Assembly: GCA_041389525.1 (NCBI GenBank)
Contig: JAWKRR010000078.1
Coordinates: 1 to 28,265 of the forward strand
Direction of reading: 5' to 3'
DNA: 28,265 nt
Origin: JACKFB01 sp041389525
Lineage (GTDB): Bacteria > Myxococcota_A > UBA9042 > PHBI01 > JACKFB01
The translations under genes were made by a program, and so were the position numbers. Positions 16,589 through 24,510 of this stretch are shown here, piece after piece. The first letter of the stretch is position 1, and each line of letters begins with the position of its first letter. The notes below the pieces were generated by a model. It was not told where the DNA came from, did no database searches, and saw nothing but the letters and a program-made list of their open reading frames with translations.

Positions 16589-19489
16589 ATGTACCGTGTT
16601 TTCCTCGCGATTTTCGGCGCTGCGTTGCTGTGTGCGGTGGCGCCCGAGGCTCAGGCCAAGCCGGACCTGGTGGTCCAGAGCATCGTGCTGGACCCGGCTG
16701 GCGCGGGGGCGGGCTCGGGCACGCTGCGCGGGACGATCAAGAACACCGGGGACGGCACCGGCGTCTTCGTGAACATCAATGTGCTGATGTACCGCGACGG
16801 CGTGGAGTGCGACGACGGGCTGATCATCGCGGGGCTCGGCGGCGGCAACACGGCGACCGAGGACACGACCTCGTGCAACCCGAGCAAGCCCGGGACTTAC
16901 GCCATCACGTTCACGGTGGACACCGACAAGGACGTCGACGAGTCCAACGAGAACAACAACTCGCTGACGGTGAACATCACGTGGAGTGGGCCGGATCTGG
17001 TCATCACGAAGCTCGAGCTGTCGCCGAATCCAGCGGGCTTTGGTGAGGGGACCATCACGGCGACGGTGAAGAATCAGGGGTCGGTGGATACGGACACGTT
17101 CTTGGCGATCAACCTGACGATGGAGCTGGACGGCAAGCAGTGCGACACCGGGCTGATCTTGGCCGGGCTGGACGCGGGGCAGGCGGCGACGGAGGAGACG
17201 ACGTCGTGCAATCCCAGCAAGCCGGGGACGCACACGGTGACCGTTCGGGTCGACACGGACGGAGATGTGGCGGAGACGAACGAGGCGAACAACGCGCTGA
17301 GTCAGACCTTCACGTGGCACGCGCCTGACCTGGAGGTGAAGGACATCGTGCTGAAGCCGGACCCCGCGCGGGTGGGGGAGGGGACGCTGGTCGCGACGAT
17401 TCGGAACCGCGGGGTCATGGACACGGACACCCTGCTGAGCATCAACGTGCGGATGCTGCTCGACGGCAAGGAGTGCGACACGGGGCTGATCCTGGCGGGG
17501 TTGGACGCGGGGCAGGAGGCGACCGAGGAGACGGGGTCGTGCAATCCGACGACCGATGGTCCGCACAAGGTGACCTTCATCGTCGACACCGACAGCGACG
17601 TGGTGGAGACCGACGAGACGAACAACGCGCTCGAGAAGACCCTGTCGTGGCATTGGCCGGACCTGGTGGTCACAGACATTGTGGCGGACCTTGAGAAGCC
17701 GAAGCCGGGCGAGAGCATTCAGTTCACGGGCACCATCAAGAACCAGGGCGTGGTGGACACGGACCTGCTGGTGGTCGTCAACGTGCGGATGTTGCTGGAC
17801 GGGGTGGAGTGCGACACGGGGCTGATTATCGGCGGGCTGGACGCCGGGGACACGGCGACGGAGGACACGACCTCGTGCACGCCGACGACGCCGGGGGAGC
17901 ACACGATTACTTATGAGGTCGACGTGGACGGCGACGTCGCCGAGGGAGACGAAGGGAACAACGCGCTGACGAAGACCTTCTTCTTGTGCGCGAAGAGCGA
18001 GAGCTGCGACGGGCTGGACGACGACTGTGACGGGAAGACCGACGAGGACTTCGGGGCTCTGGGCGAGGCGTGCGACGGGCCGGACGCCGACGCGTGCGCG
18101 ACCGGGGTGATGGCGTGCGGGGCGGACAAGAGCAGCGTGGTCTGCGTGGAGACGCCGGGGGGCGGTGAGGTCTGCAATGGTGCCGACGACGACTGCGACG
18201 GCGACACGGATGAGGAGTGGCCGGACCTGGGCAAGGGCTGCGACGGGCCGGACGCGGACACGTGCGCGACGGGGGCGTGGGCGTGCGGGCCTGATGGCGC
18301 CTCGCTGATCTGCGAGGGGGACGGGGCGCCGGGCAGCGAGAAGTGCAACGGCGTGGACGACGACTGCAACGGGCTGACCGACGAGAGCTGGCCTGCGCTG
18401 GGCGAGGCGTGCGTGGCGAGCGTGGGCGGGTGCGAGGCGGCCGGGACGCTGGAGTGCAGCCCGGACGGTTCGGGGACCCTGTGCGAGGCGGCGGCGACGC
18501 CGGTGGAGACCTGCGACGGGACCGACGATGACTGCGACGGCGACACCGACGAGGGCTTCCCGGCCCAGGGCGCGCCGTGCCTCGTGGGGACGGGGGCGTG
18601 CCAGGTCATCGGCGTGTACGAGTGCGCGGGGGCTGGCGACTCGGTGCAGTGCAGCGCGGTGCCCACGGCGGCGGCGGCTGTCGACGAGTGCGGCGACGGC
18701 GTGGACGGGGACTGCGACGGGGTGACGGACGAGGGCTGCGCGTGCCAGCCGGGGACGCATGTGGCGTGCGGGACCGACGTGGGCGCCTGCGTGGCGGGTG
18801 TGCAGACCTGCGGGGGCGACGGGAAGTTCTCGGGCTCGTGCAGCGGCGCGACGCTCGCGGTGGTCGAGACCTGCGATGGGCTGGACAACGACTGCGACGC
18901 CTCCATCGACGAGGGCTGCCCGTGCACGGCGGGGCAGGTGCGGCAGTGCGAGGACGAGAGCGGCGCGTGTTCGGGCGGGACGCAGGCGTGCGAGGGCGGG
19001 CTGTGGACGCCGTGCCAGGGCGCGGGGGTCTTCAAGGCCGAGACGTGCAACGGCATCGACGACGACTGCGACGGGACCACCGACGAGGCGTGCCCGTGCC
19101 CGGCGGGGATCACCGAGGGCTGTGACACGCCGGCCGGGGCGTGCGGGGACTACACGCGCGTGTGCGGCGAGAGCACGGTCTGGGGGCCCTGCACGCTGGT
19201 GGCGGGCACGGAGGGCACGAACTGCGTCGAGCCGAACGCCGACGCGGGCGGCGACGTCAGCGGGCCGGACGCGGGCGGCGTGCCGGACTCCGGACCCGGC
19301 GCGGACGGCGCGGGAGACTCCGGAGGCGGCGCGGACGTGCCGACCACCACTGGGGGCTCGTCCGGAGGTGGGTGCGGTGCGGCGCAATCGCTTGGAATCT
19401 CGCCGATCGCGGCGTCAATACTTGCGCTGATGCTGCTCGCGGCTGCGAGACGGCGTCGCAGGCTTCAGGCCTCGAGCTCGGCTCGGTAG
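16589..19489 (+). CDS. MYXO-CTERM surface protein with four CARDB domains and seven MopE-like Cys/Asp motifs
   Basis: A 966-residue exported protein. Residues 1-23 are a signal peptide (FGAALLCAVAPEAQA). Four CARDB-type adhesive beta-domains follow at about 24-133, 134-244, 245-355 and 356-466, each with a pattern PDLV...IKNxG...VECDTGLI...GL...ATEDTTSC...NNAL. Residues 470-880 carry seven copies of a motif of the form C-(D/N)-G-x-D-D-D-C-D-G-x-T-D-E (about 473, 529, 586, 642, 701, 762, 820), the putative metal-binding motif also seen in MopE-like proteins. A Gly/Asp/Pro linker leads to GGGCG (Cys929), a hydrophobic segment (about 936-953) and five arginines, which is the MYXO-CTERM sorting tail that directs surface anchoring. 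The acidic motifs suggest calcium or copper binding; adhesion or structural display is an inference. GGAG precedes the ATG. Its 3' end overlaps the convergent Uma2-like gene by 25 bp. Confidence 0.92.
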   Translation: MYRVFLAIFGAALLCAVAPEAQAKPDLVVQSIVLDPAGAGAGSGTLRGTIKNTGDGTGVFVNINVLMYRDGVECDDGLIIAGLGGGNTATEDTTSCNPSKPGTYAITFTVDTDKDVDESNENNNSLTVNITWSGPDLVITKLELSPNPAGFGEGTITATVKNQGSVDTDTFLAINLTMELDGKQCDTGLILAGLDAGQAATEETTSCNPSKPGTHTVTVRVDTDGDVAETNEANNALSQTFTWHAPDLEVKDIVLKPDPARVGEGTLVATIRNRGVMDTDTLLSINVRMLLDGKECDTGLILAGLDAGQEATEETGSCNPTTDGPHKVTFIVDTDSDVVETDETNNALEKTLSWHWPDLVVTDIVADLEKPKPGESIQFTGTIKNQGVVDTDLLVVVNVRMLLDGVECDTGLIIGGLDAGDTATEDTTSCTPTTPGEHTITYEVDVDGDVAEGDEGNNALTKTFFLCAKSESCDGLDDDCDGKTDEDFGALGEACDGPDADACATGVMACGADKSSVVCVETPGGGEVCNGADDDCDGDTDEEWPDLGKGCDGPDADTCATGAWACGPDGASLICEGDGAPGSEKCNGVDDDCNGLTDESWPALGEACVASVGGCEAAGTLECSPDGSGTLCEAAATPVETCDGTDDDCDGDTDEGFPAQGAPCLVGTGACQVIGVYECAGAGDSVQCSAVPTAAAAVDECGDGVDGDCDGVTDEGCACQPGTHVACGTDVGACVAGVQTCGGDGKFSGSCSGATLAVVETCDGLDNDCDASIDEGCPCTAGQVRQCEDESGACSGGTQACEGGLWTPCQGAGVFKAETCNGIDDDCDGTTDEACPCPAGITEGCDTPAGACGDYTRVCGESTVWGPCTLVAGTEGTNCVEPNADAGGDVSGPDAGGVPDSGPGADGAGDSGGGADVPTTTGGSSGGGCGAAQSLGISPIAASILALMLLAAARRRRRLQASSSAR
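16658..17986 (+). repeat. Four tandem CARDB-coding repeats of 330-333 bp
   Basis: The PDL codons that open each CARDB unit recur at 16661, 16991, 17324 and 17657, giving unit lengths of 330, 333 and 333 bp. Protein identity between units is visibly high in the cysteine-containing CDTGLI and ATEDTTSC stretches, pointing to expansion by internal duplication. Unit 4 diverges most at its start. Confidence 0.85.
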
Positions 19490-20070
19490 GCTCGTACGGC
19501 CTGGCTGGTCGTGGGGTGGTCCAGGTGGCTGACCAGCTGGGCCAGATCGATGCCGGGGAGGACGCTGGAGCTGACAGCGAGCCGGTAGGTGTCACCGTCG
19601 AGCACATGGGCCTCGAGTTGGCCCTTGTCCCACACCCAGACCTCCTGCACGCCGAGGCGGCGGTAGATCTCCAGCTTGCGCAGGCCGCCCCAGGTCCAGA
19701 TGACCTCGATGGCGAGGTGCGGGCGCGTCGCTTTCTCGGTGCCGAAGACGTAGCACTCGTCGGGCTCCACGCCTGCCTCGGCCTTCGCCTTCTTCAGAGT
19801 CCAGGAGCCGTAGGTCGAGAACTCGATGTCGTGGAAGAAGCAAAACGCCTCGACCAGGCGGCCGATGACGCCCTTGATGCCCTCATGGGGTTGGGACGGG
19901 GACATGAACTCGATGACTCCGTCGAGGTAGGAGATTCGGGGCCCGGCGCAGTCGCCCCGCACCTCCAGCATGCGCTCGTAGTCGGCCCATGTAGCGCCGC
20001 GTAGACAGACGATCCCGTCTTCGGGCCAGCGCTCGGGGGAGGAGTAGCGGTCTTCTGCGGTAGCGGTCAT
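19465..20070 (-). CDS. Uma2-family (DUF820) putative endonuclease
   Basis: A 201-residue protein of the Uma2 family, which has a restriction-endonuclease-like PD-(D/E)xK fold. Visible are the N-terminal YLDGVIEFMSPSQPHEGIKGVI (about 48-69, given here as one block of the family's DG...SP...H pattern), the acidic strand PDECYVF with Asp104, HLAIEVIW with Glu122, then Lys132 and the family's terminal block YRRLGVQEVWVWD. The family is abundant in cyanobacteria and also found in Myxococcota; its biological role is not settled. The ATG at 20068-20070 is chosen because the conserved region begins soon after; the longer frame to 20727 overlaps the ric gene and is unsupported. The 3' end overlaps the 3' end of the MYXO-CTERM gene by 25 bp on the opposite strand. 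Confidence 0.85.
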   Translation of the reverse strand: MTATAEDRYSSPERWPEDGIVCLRGATWADYERMLEVRGDCAGPRISYLDGVIEFMSPSQPHEGIKGVIGRLVEAFCFFHDIEFSTYGSWTLKKAKAEAGVEPDECYVFGTEKATRPHLAIEVIWTWGGLRKLEIYRRLGVQEVWVWDKGQLEAHVLDGDTYRLAVSSSVLPGIDLAQLVSHLDHPTTSQAVRAYRAELEA

Positions 20071-20180
20071 GGCAACCAGATTAGCACGCCGGTGAGCTGA
20101 ACCCACTGCGCTGATCGCTTCGGCGGTTCGTGTCAGCTGGCGGCGCGGCGCCCGTCGGTGGGTTCCGCGCCGCCGCTGCG

Positions 20181-20846
20181 TCAATCGCCCAGAGCGCGCG
20201 GGAAGAGCACGTTGTTTTCCAGGTGGATGTGCTCCATCAGCTCGGACTCGAACCGCTCCAGCGCCGCGTAGAGTCCGCGCCACGTGCCGCAGGCGTCCGG
20301 CGGCAGCGAGAAGTCGGCGGTGAGCTCGCGGGTGCGCTTGAGGTCTGCGCCGTGGTCGTCGTGCTCCTGCATCATCACGCGAATCGGCATGTGGACGTTG
20401 CGGCCACGATTTCCAGCACGTAGCGCCGGAAAGAGCACCATCTCCTCCTTGTCCAGGTGCCCGTTGACCTCGATCTGGACCCGCTGGAGGTGGCTCGCGA
20501 GCCCGCGCGGGCAGGCGGCCTTGTCGCCGTGGACGCGTTCGATCTTCGCCGCCGCCTCGACCAGCGCGGGCAGATCCACCCGAAGCGGCGCGTGATAGCG
20601 GGTGAGGATCTCGTCGATGAGGTCGGAGACCAGCCGCGTGTCCCAGCGCGCGGCGTCTCCGGCGTCGCCCTTCAGCTCGGCGATCTCGGCGCTCACTGTC
20701 TCGAGATCGATCCCGGCTTCGCGGCACGCGTCGCCGAGGGTTTGACGGCCGCCGCAGCAGAAGTCGAGGCGGTGGCGCAGGAAGACGGCGGTGGCGGCCG
20801 GGTGCACCGTGGCTAGATGGCCGAGGGTCTCGTTCGCGTCGATCAT
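20181..20846 (-). CDS. ytfE: Iron-sulfur cluster repair di-iron protein (RIC/YtfE/ScdA)
   Basis: A 221-residue protein, the usual RIC length. The N-terminal ScdA_N domain has the CC pair in DFCCGG (Cys30-Cys31). The C-terminal hemerythrin-like four-helix bundle supplies the di-iron ligands: His85 (RYHAPL), His106 (VHGD), His130/Glu134 (GHLDKEE), His162 (EHDDHG), and His206/Glu210 (EHIHLENNVLFP). RIC proteins repair iron-sulfur clusters damaged by nitric oxide and oxidants. The start at 20844-20846 is preferred over the longer frame because AAGGAG lies 8 bases upstream and the family begins here. The gene is divergent from norR and has a sigma-54 promoter upstream, so induction by nitric oxide is expected. 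Confidence 0.93.
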   Translation of the reverse strand: MIDANETLGHLATVHPAATAVFLRHRLDFCCGGRQTLGDACREAGIDLETVSAEIAELKGDAGDAARWDTRLVSDLIDEILTRYHAPLRVDLPALVEAAAKIERVHGDKAACPRGLASHLQRVQIEVNGHLDKEEMVLFPALRAGNRGRNVHMPIRVMMQEHDDHGADLKRTRELTADFSLPPDACGTWRGLYAALERFESELMEHIHLENNVLFPRALGD

Positions 20847-20892
20847 GGGAGGGGCTCCTTGCTTGGCCCGAAGGGGTCGATCCCCAGGGCGA

Positions 20893-20908
20893 TGCAGCTT
20901 TCGGGCCA
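20893..20908 (-). promoter_or_regulatory. Sigma-54 promoter for ric/ytfE
   Basis: On the minus strand the sequence reads TGGCCCG-AAAG-CTGCA. The consensus is TGGCACG-N4-TTGCA, so this matches at all but two positions, and the invariant GG (-24) and GC (-12) dinucleotides are 10 bp apart as required. Transcription would begin near 20882, giving a leader of about 36 nt that includes the AAGGAG of ric. NorR is a sigma-54 activator, so promoter type and neighbour agree. Confidence 0.8.
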
Positions 20909-20947
20909 GCACGGATGCTGCGAACTTACAGCGACTTAGGCGCGCGA

Positions 20948-21009
20948 GTTGCGATTCGCATAACGCGCGCGGGTTGTTGTTGGAATAACGCCGTTATGCT
21001 AACAGCAAC
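20948..21009. promoter_or_regulatory. Three related 17-bp elements: candidate NorR enhancer sites
   Basis: Three copies of a 17-bp element are visible: GTTGCGATTCGCATAAC (20948-20964, plus), GTTGTTGTTGGAATAAC (20973-20989, plus), and GTTGCTGTTAGCATAAC (21009-20993, minus). The last matches each of the first two at 14 of 17 bases. The inner 11 bp of two copies fits the NorR core GT-N7-AC (GTTGGAATAAC, and GTTATGCTAAC, which is a perfect palindrome); the leftmost deviates at one core base (ATTCGCATAAC). They lie about 50-100 bp upstream of the sigma-54 promoter and just before the norR start, suiting both activation of ric and autoregulation of norR. Confidence 0.7.
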
Positions 21010-21012
21010 ATC

Positions 21013-22572
21013 ATGCAGAAGCAGGACGCGCTACTGGCGATGGCCATTGACCTGACGGCGTCGCTGGCCTCCGACGACCGCCTCGGCAGGCTGCTCGAGG
21101 CGCTGCGGACGGCGATCCCGTGCGACGCGGCCGCGGTGCTGCAGCTGTCCGGCGACGAGCTGATCCCCGTCGCGATCCACGGCCTCGCGCCCGAGGTCCT
21201 CGGGCGGCGCTTTCCCCGTCGCGAGCACCCGCGGCTCGACGTGGTCGTCGCCGGGGGATCGCCGGTCCGCTTTCCCGCCGACAGCCCGCTGCCCGACCCC
21301 TACGACGGCCTGCTCCTGGCCAACCCGGACGCGACCCGCGACGTGCACGCGTGCCTGGGCTGCCCGCTCATCGCCGGAGACACGGTCATCGGCGTGCTCA
21401 CCGCGGACGCGCTGGCGCCCGGCGCCTTCGACGGCATCGATGAGGGCTTCTTGCGGATGCTCGGCGCCCTGGCCGGCGCGGCGATGAACACCGGCGCGCT
21501 GATCGGCGCGCTGGAGCTGGCCTCCAAGCGCCACCAGCGCGTCGCCAGCGTGCTCCAGCAGGACGCGGCCGCGCGCGACGGCGGCGGGCAAATCCTCGGC
21601 ACCAGCGCGGCCATCCAGCGCGTCCGCCACGACATCGAGCTGGTCGCGCGCTCCGACTTCGCCGTCCTCATCACCGGCGAGACCGGCGTCGGCAAAGAGC
21701 TCGTCGCGCGCTCGGTCCACGAGAGCTCGGAACGCCACAGCGAGCCCCTCATCTACGTCAACTGCGCCGCCCTCCCCGAGACCATCGTCGAGAGCGAGCT
21801 GTTCGGACACATCCGCGGCGCCTTCACCGGCGCAAACGCAGACCGCGCCGGGAAGTTCGAGGTCGCCGACAGGGGGACGCTCTTCTTGGACGAGGTGGGC
21901 GAGCTCCCGCTCTCGGTCCAGCCGAAGCTGCTGCGGGTGCTGCAGCAGGGCGAGATTCAGCGCGTCGGCTCCGACCAGGCGCAGCGCGTGAACGTCCGCG
22001 TGGTCGCCGCCACCAACCGCGACCTCCCCCGCGAGGTCGACGCGGGGAGGTTTCGCGCGGACCTCTTTCATCGCCTCAACATGTACCCGATCAGCGTCCC
22101 GCCGCTCCGCGAGCGCCGCTCGGACATCCCGCTGCTCGCCGGGTACTTCCTCGACCTGTACCGACGGCGGCTGGGCCTGGGCCCCGTGCGCCTCACCGAG
22201 GAGGCGAGGCAGGCGCTGGCGGCCGCGCCGTGGCCAGGGAACGTCCGCGAGCTGGACCACCTGCTCGGTCGCGCGGTCCTGCGCGCGGGCGCCGGCCTGG
22301 CTCGCGGCGCGCCGACGGTGCTGCGACCCGAGCATCTGCGCACCCAGAACGACGCGCTGGACCCGTCCCACGCGGCGCCGGCGCAGGCGCTCGCGACGCG
22401 GGTGGCGGCCTCCCACACCACGCTGCGGGCCGCCGTCGAGGAGACCAAGCGGCTGATGGTGAGCCAGGCGGTCGCCGCCCACGACGGCAACTGGGCGGCG
22501 GCGGCGCGCTCGCTGGGCATGGGGCGCGGCAACCTGCACCACATGGCGCGGCGCCTGGGCCTGCTGAGCTAG
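21013..22572 (+). CDS. norR: Nitric oxide-sensing sigma-54-dependent activator NorR
   Basis: A 519-residue protein collinear with E. coli NorR. The N-terminal GAF domain (about 10-165) carries RFPADS.LPDPYDGL and VHACLGCPL, the conserved segments of the NO-sensing non-heme iron site (Cys114 and His112 among candidate ligands). The AAA+ domain (about 195-430) has Walker A GETGVGKE (222-229), the sigma-54 contact loop GAFTGA (269-274), Walker B TLFLDE (289-294), and FRADLFHRLN. A FIS-type helix-turn-helix ends the protein (NWAAAARSLGMGRGNLHHMARRL, about 496-518, split by family as a three-helix unit). No Shine-Dalgarno is visible before the ATG, but its alignment with E. coli NorR supports this start. 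It probably activates ric and represses itself through the intergenic sites. It converges with the methyltransferase gene after 15 bp. Confidence 0.93.
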   Translation: MQKQDALLAMAIDLTASLASDDRLGRLLEALRTAIPCDAAAVLQLSGDELIPVAIHGLAPEVLGRRFPRREHPRLDVVVAGGSPVRFPADSPLPDPYDGLLLANPDATRDVHACLGCPLIAGDTVIGVLTADALAPGAFDGIDEGFLRMLGALAGAAMNTGALIGALELASKRHQRVASVLQQDAAARDGGGQILGTSAAIQRVRHDIELVARSDFAVLITGETGVGKELVARSVHESSERHSEPLIYVNCAALPETIVESELFGHIRGAFTGANADRAGKFEVADRGTLFLDEVGELPLSVQPKLLRVLQQGEIQRVGSDQAQRVNVRVVAATNRDLPREVDAGRFRADLFHRLNMYPISVPPLRERRSDIPLLAGYFLDLYRRRLGLGPVRLTEEARQALAAAPWPGNVRELDHLLGRAVLRAGAGLARGAPTVLRPEHLRTQNDALDPSHAAPAQALATRVAASHTTLRAAVEETKRLMVSQAVAAHDGNWAAAARSLGMGRGNLHHMARRLGLLS

Positions 22573-22587
22573 CCGCCCCGGCCCCGC

Positions 22588-23487
22588 TCAGGCCGCGGGC
22601 AGCTCAGCGCGGCCGGTGCGGCAGCGCCAGATCACCTGGCGGCCGGGCTTGGCCGGATAGGGGAGGGCCCACGCCTCGGCGACGTCGGCCGGCGTGGTCG
22701 CGCTGACCTCGGCGTAGCCCAGCCCTCTCAATTCCTCCGTAATATCCTGGCGATCTCGGGTGTCGCGCACGAAGCCTTGGCCGCCCGTGAAGCGCTTCAT
22801 CAGCCAGGCGAGGGCGCGGCCGATGGGGCCGGGGCGGGGCTCCTCGGGGCTGGGCAGGAAGTCGAAGAGCAGGGTCAGGGCGCGGCGGCCGTCGGCGAGG
22901 GCGGCGATGCGCTGCCACAGAGCGCGCTGTGCGGCCGCGTCCAGGTACATCAGGAGGCCCTCGGCGATGACCAGCAGGTGGCCTCCGGCGGGCGCGAGCG
23001 CGGCCAGGTCGGCGTCGGTGACGTCGGCGCCGACGAGCTGGAAACCCGGTCGCGCCAACACCGCGCGCCCCTCCGGCGTGCGCTCGAGCAGCGCGCGCTT
23101 TCGCGCCACCATCGGCGGCAGGTCGACCTCGGTGTAGCGAAGGCTGGGGTCCGCCGACAGCGCCACCCCGCGTCGCGACAGCCCGCTGGCCAGCTCGAAC
23201 ACGCAGTCGGCACCTGCGCTCTTCGCCAGGTGGTCCAGCATCGCGTGCCGCTGAGCCAGGCTGGTCCGCAGCGAGCCGATGCGCCAGACGAAGAGCCGCG
23301 CGATGCCCAGGACGAAGTTGGTGACGCGGAACACGTTGCGCGAGTCCGGCGTCGCGAGCAGCTCCGCGCCCTCAAAGCCAGCCCAGCGCCACGTCTCGGA
23401 CGTGTAGAGGGCGGTCACCGACAGGTCCCCCTTGGGCGCCGGTGCGTCGTCGAGGGTCGCTGGCGTGGGGGCGTGGGGCGTCGGCAT
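22588..23487 (-). CDS. Class I SAM methyltransferase, leucine carboxyl methyltransferase-like
   Basis: A 299-residue protein of the LCM/COG3315 group, whose bacterial members are often O-methyltransferases. The SAM-binding loop reads FELASGLSRRG (97-107), with the Arg-Arg pair typical of this branch, and the strand-2 region is YTEVDLPPM (118-126). HLLVIAEGLLMYLD near 170 is the family's motif following the core fold, and a C-terminal region with LFDFLPSPEEP and an ALPYPAKPGRQVIWRC end completes it. The ATG at 23485-23487 is chosen because residues before it lie in low-complexity antisense sequence; the upstream signal is weak. The gene is divergent from the membrane-anchored coiled-coil gene (142 bp apart). 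Substrate unknown. Confidence 0.83.
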   Translation of the reverse strand: MPTPHAPTPATLDDAPAPKGDLSVTALYTSETWRWAGFEGAELLATPDSRNVFRVTNFVLGIARLFVWRIGSLRTSLAQRHAMLDHLAKSAGADCVFELASGLSRRGVALSADPSLRYTEVDLPPMVARKRALLERTPEGRAVLARPGFQLVGADVTDADLAALAPAGGHLLVIAEGLLMYLDAAAQRALWQRIAALADGRRALTLLFDFLPSPEEPRPGPIGRALAWLMKRFTGGQGFVRDTRDRQDITEELRGLGYAEVSATTPADVAEAWALPYPAKPGRQVIWRCRTGRAELPAA

Positions 23488-23628
23488 CTCGCGGCGGATG
23501 GTAGCAGGGCGCGCCGAGCGGCGGAATCGCGCGCTGGGCGAGTCGGCGGGAGGGGCGTGTCTCGTGCGCGCCTCCGAAAAGCGAGGCATCATCTGCGGGT
23601 TTGGTGCGACGCGCCCGGGAGGTTGGTT

Positions 23629-24444
23629 TTGAACAAGGTCTGGTCCGCGGCTCCCTTCGTGCTCGCCGCCCTGGCGCTGGCCGTCGTCCTCTGGCAGCGC
23701 GCGCAGGTGGTCGAGCTTGGCGAGCGGCTGGAAAATCTCAGCTCGGTCGAGCCAAGGACGCGGGAGATCGTGCGCGAGCGGGTGATTCAGCTGCCGACCG
23801 GCGAGCCCGGCGCGCCCGCCGCAGCGGAACCGAGCGCTGAGCCTGCGCAGGCGGAGCTGGTGGGCGCCGCGGAGTTCGACGCCCTGAGCGCGCGCTTCGA
23901 CGCGGTCGAGCGGCGCCTCTCCCTCGCGATGACCGTGCTCGACGGCATCACCTCGCGCCGCACCGACCCCGACGCGCCCGACCCGCGCGCCCTGGCGGCT
24001 GAGCTGGCCGTCATCCGCGCGGAGCTGGACGCGCTCCACGACGCCCAGGCCGACGCCGCCGCCGCCGCCGACGCGCCTCCGGAGCCGGTCGCAGCCCCTG
24101 AGCCCGCGCCCGCGCCGCCGCCGCCGCCCACGCTGGCCGAGCGGTGGCGCTCGCACCGTGACGCGGCCGACAAGGTGTGGCTCGACGGCGTCACCGCGGC
24201 CGCCGAGCTCAGGCCCGAGCAAGCCGAGGGGCTCCAGGGCATCGTCGGCGGCATGCGCAGCCGTCAGGAGGCGACGCTGCAGGCGGTGTGGCGCGGCGAC
24301 AAGAGCCTCATCGACGCCCAGATCGAGCTGGACGAGCTCGAGCGAGAGACCAGCCGCCAGCTCGACCGCTTGCTCAGCGGCAGCCAGCGCCGGGCGCTCC
24401 AGCATCGCCAGACGACCTACCCGTCGCCCGGCTGGTCGTACTGA
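23629..24444 (+). CDS. Membrane-anchored coiled-coil protein, Spy-like C-terminus (unknown function)
   Basis: A 271-residue protein. I choose the TTG at 23629 because GGGAGG lies 6 bases upstream and the product then starts with a classic anchor: a basic residue and a hydrophobic segment (PFVLAALALAVVLW, about 8-21). A coiled-coil region follows (about 75-150), then an Ala/Pro-rich linker (about 150-170). The C-terminal helical part (about 175-260) reads LRPEQAEGLQGIVGGMRSR...WRGDKSLIDAQIELDELERE...QLDRLLSGSQRRAL. This resembles the LTxxQ-type hairpins of periplasmic metal-sensor/chaperone proteins such as Spy and CpxP, but the match is weak. Topology would place it in the periplasm. It has no enzymatic motif. 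Confidence 0.75.
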   Translation: MNKVWSAAPFVLAALALAVVLWQRAQVVELGERLENLSSVEPRTREIVRERVIQLPTGEPGAPAAAEPSAEPAQAELVGAAEFDALSARFDAVERRLSLAMTVLDGITSRRTDPDAPDPRALAAELAVIRAELDALHDAQADAAAAADAPPEPVAAPEPAPAPPPPPTLAERWRSHRDAADKVWLDGVTAAAELRPEQAEGLQGIVGGMRSRQEATLQAVWRGDKSLIDAQIELDELERETSRQLDRLLSGSQRRALQHRQTTYPSPGWSY

Positions 24445-24510
24445 GCCAGCCCCCCGGCCCCGACCCGCGGTAGCCCCGTCCGTCCGAGGCAAGCCAGCCC
24501 GCCCGCGCTC

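Noticed and set aside
16331..19387. 1018-codon open frame on the minus strand opposite the CARDB/MopE gene
   Set aside because: It is a mirror of the repeat gene caused by high GC and lack of stops: Arg/Pro/Ala/His-rich, no signal peptide or domain, whereas the plus strand has a signal, domains and a sorting tail.
21031..22542. 503-codon minus-strand frame opposite norR
   Set aside because: No domains; norR on the plus strand is near-collinear with a known protein.
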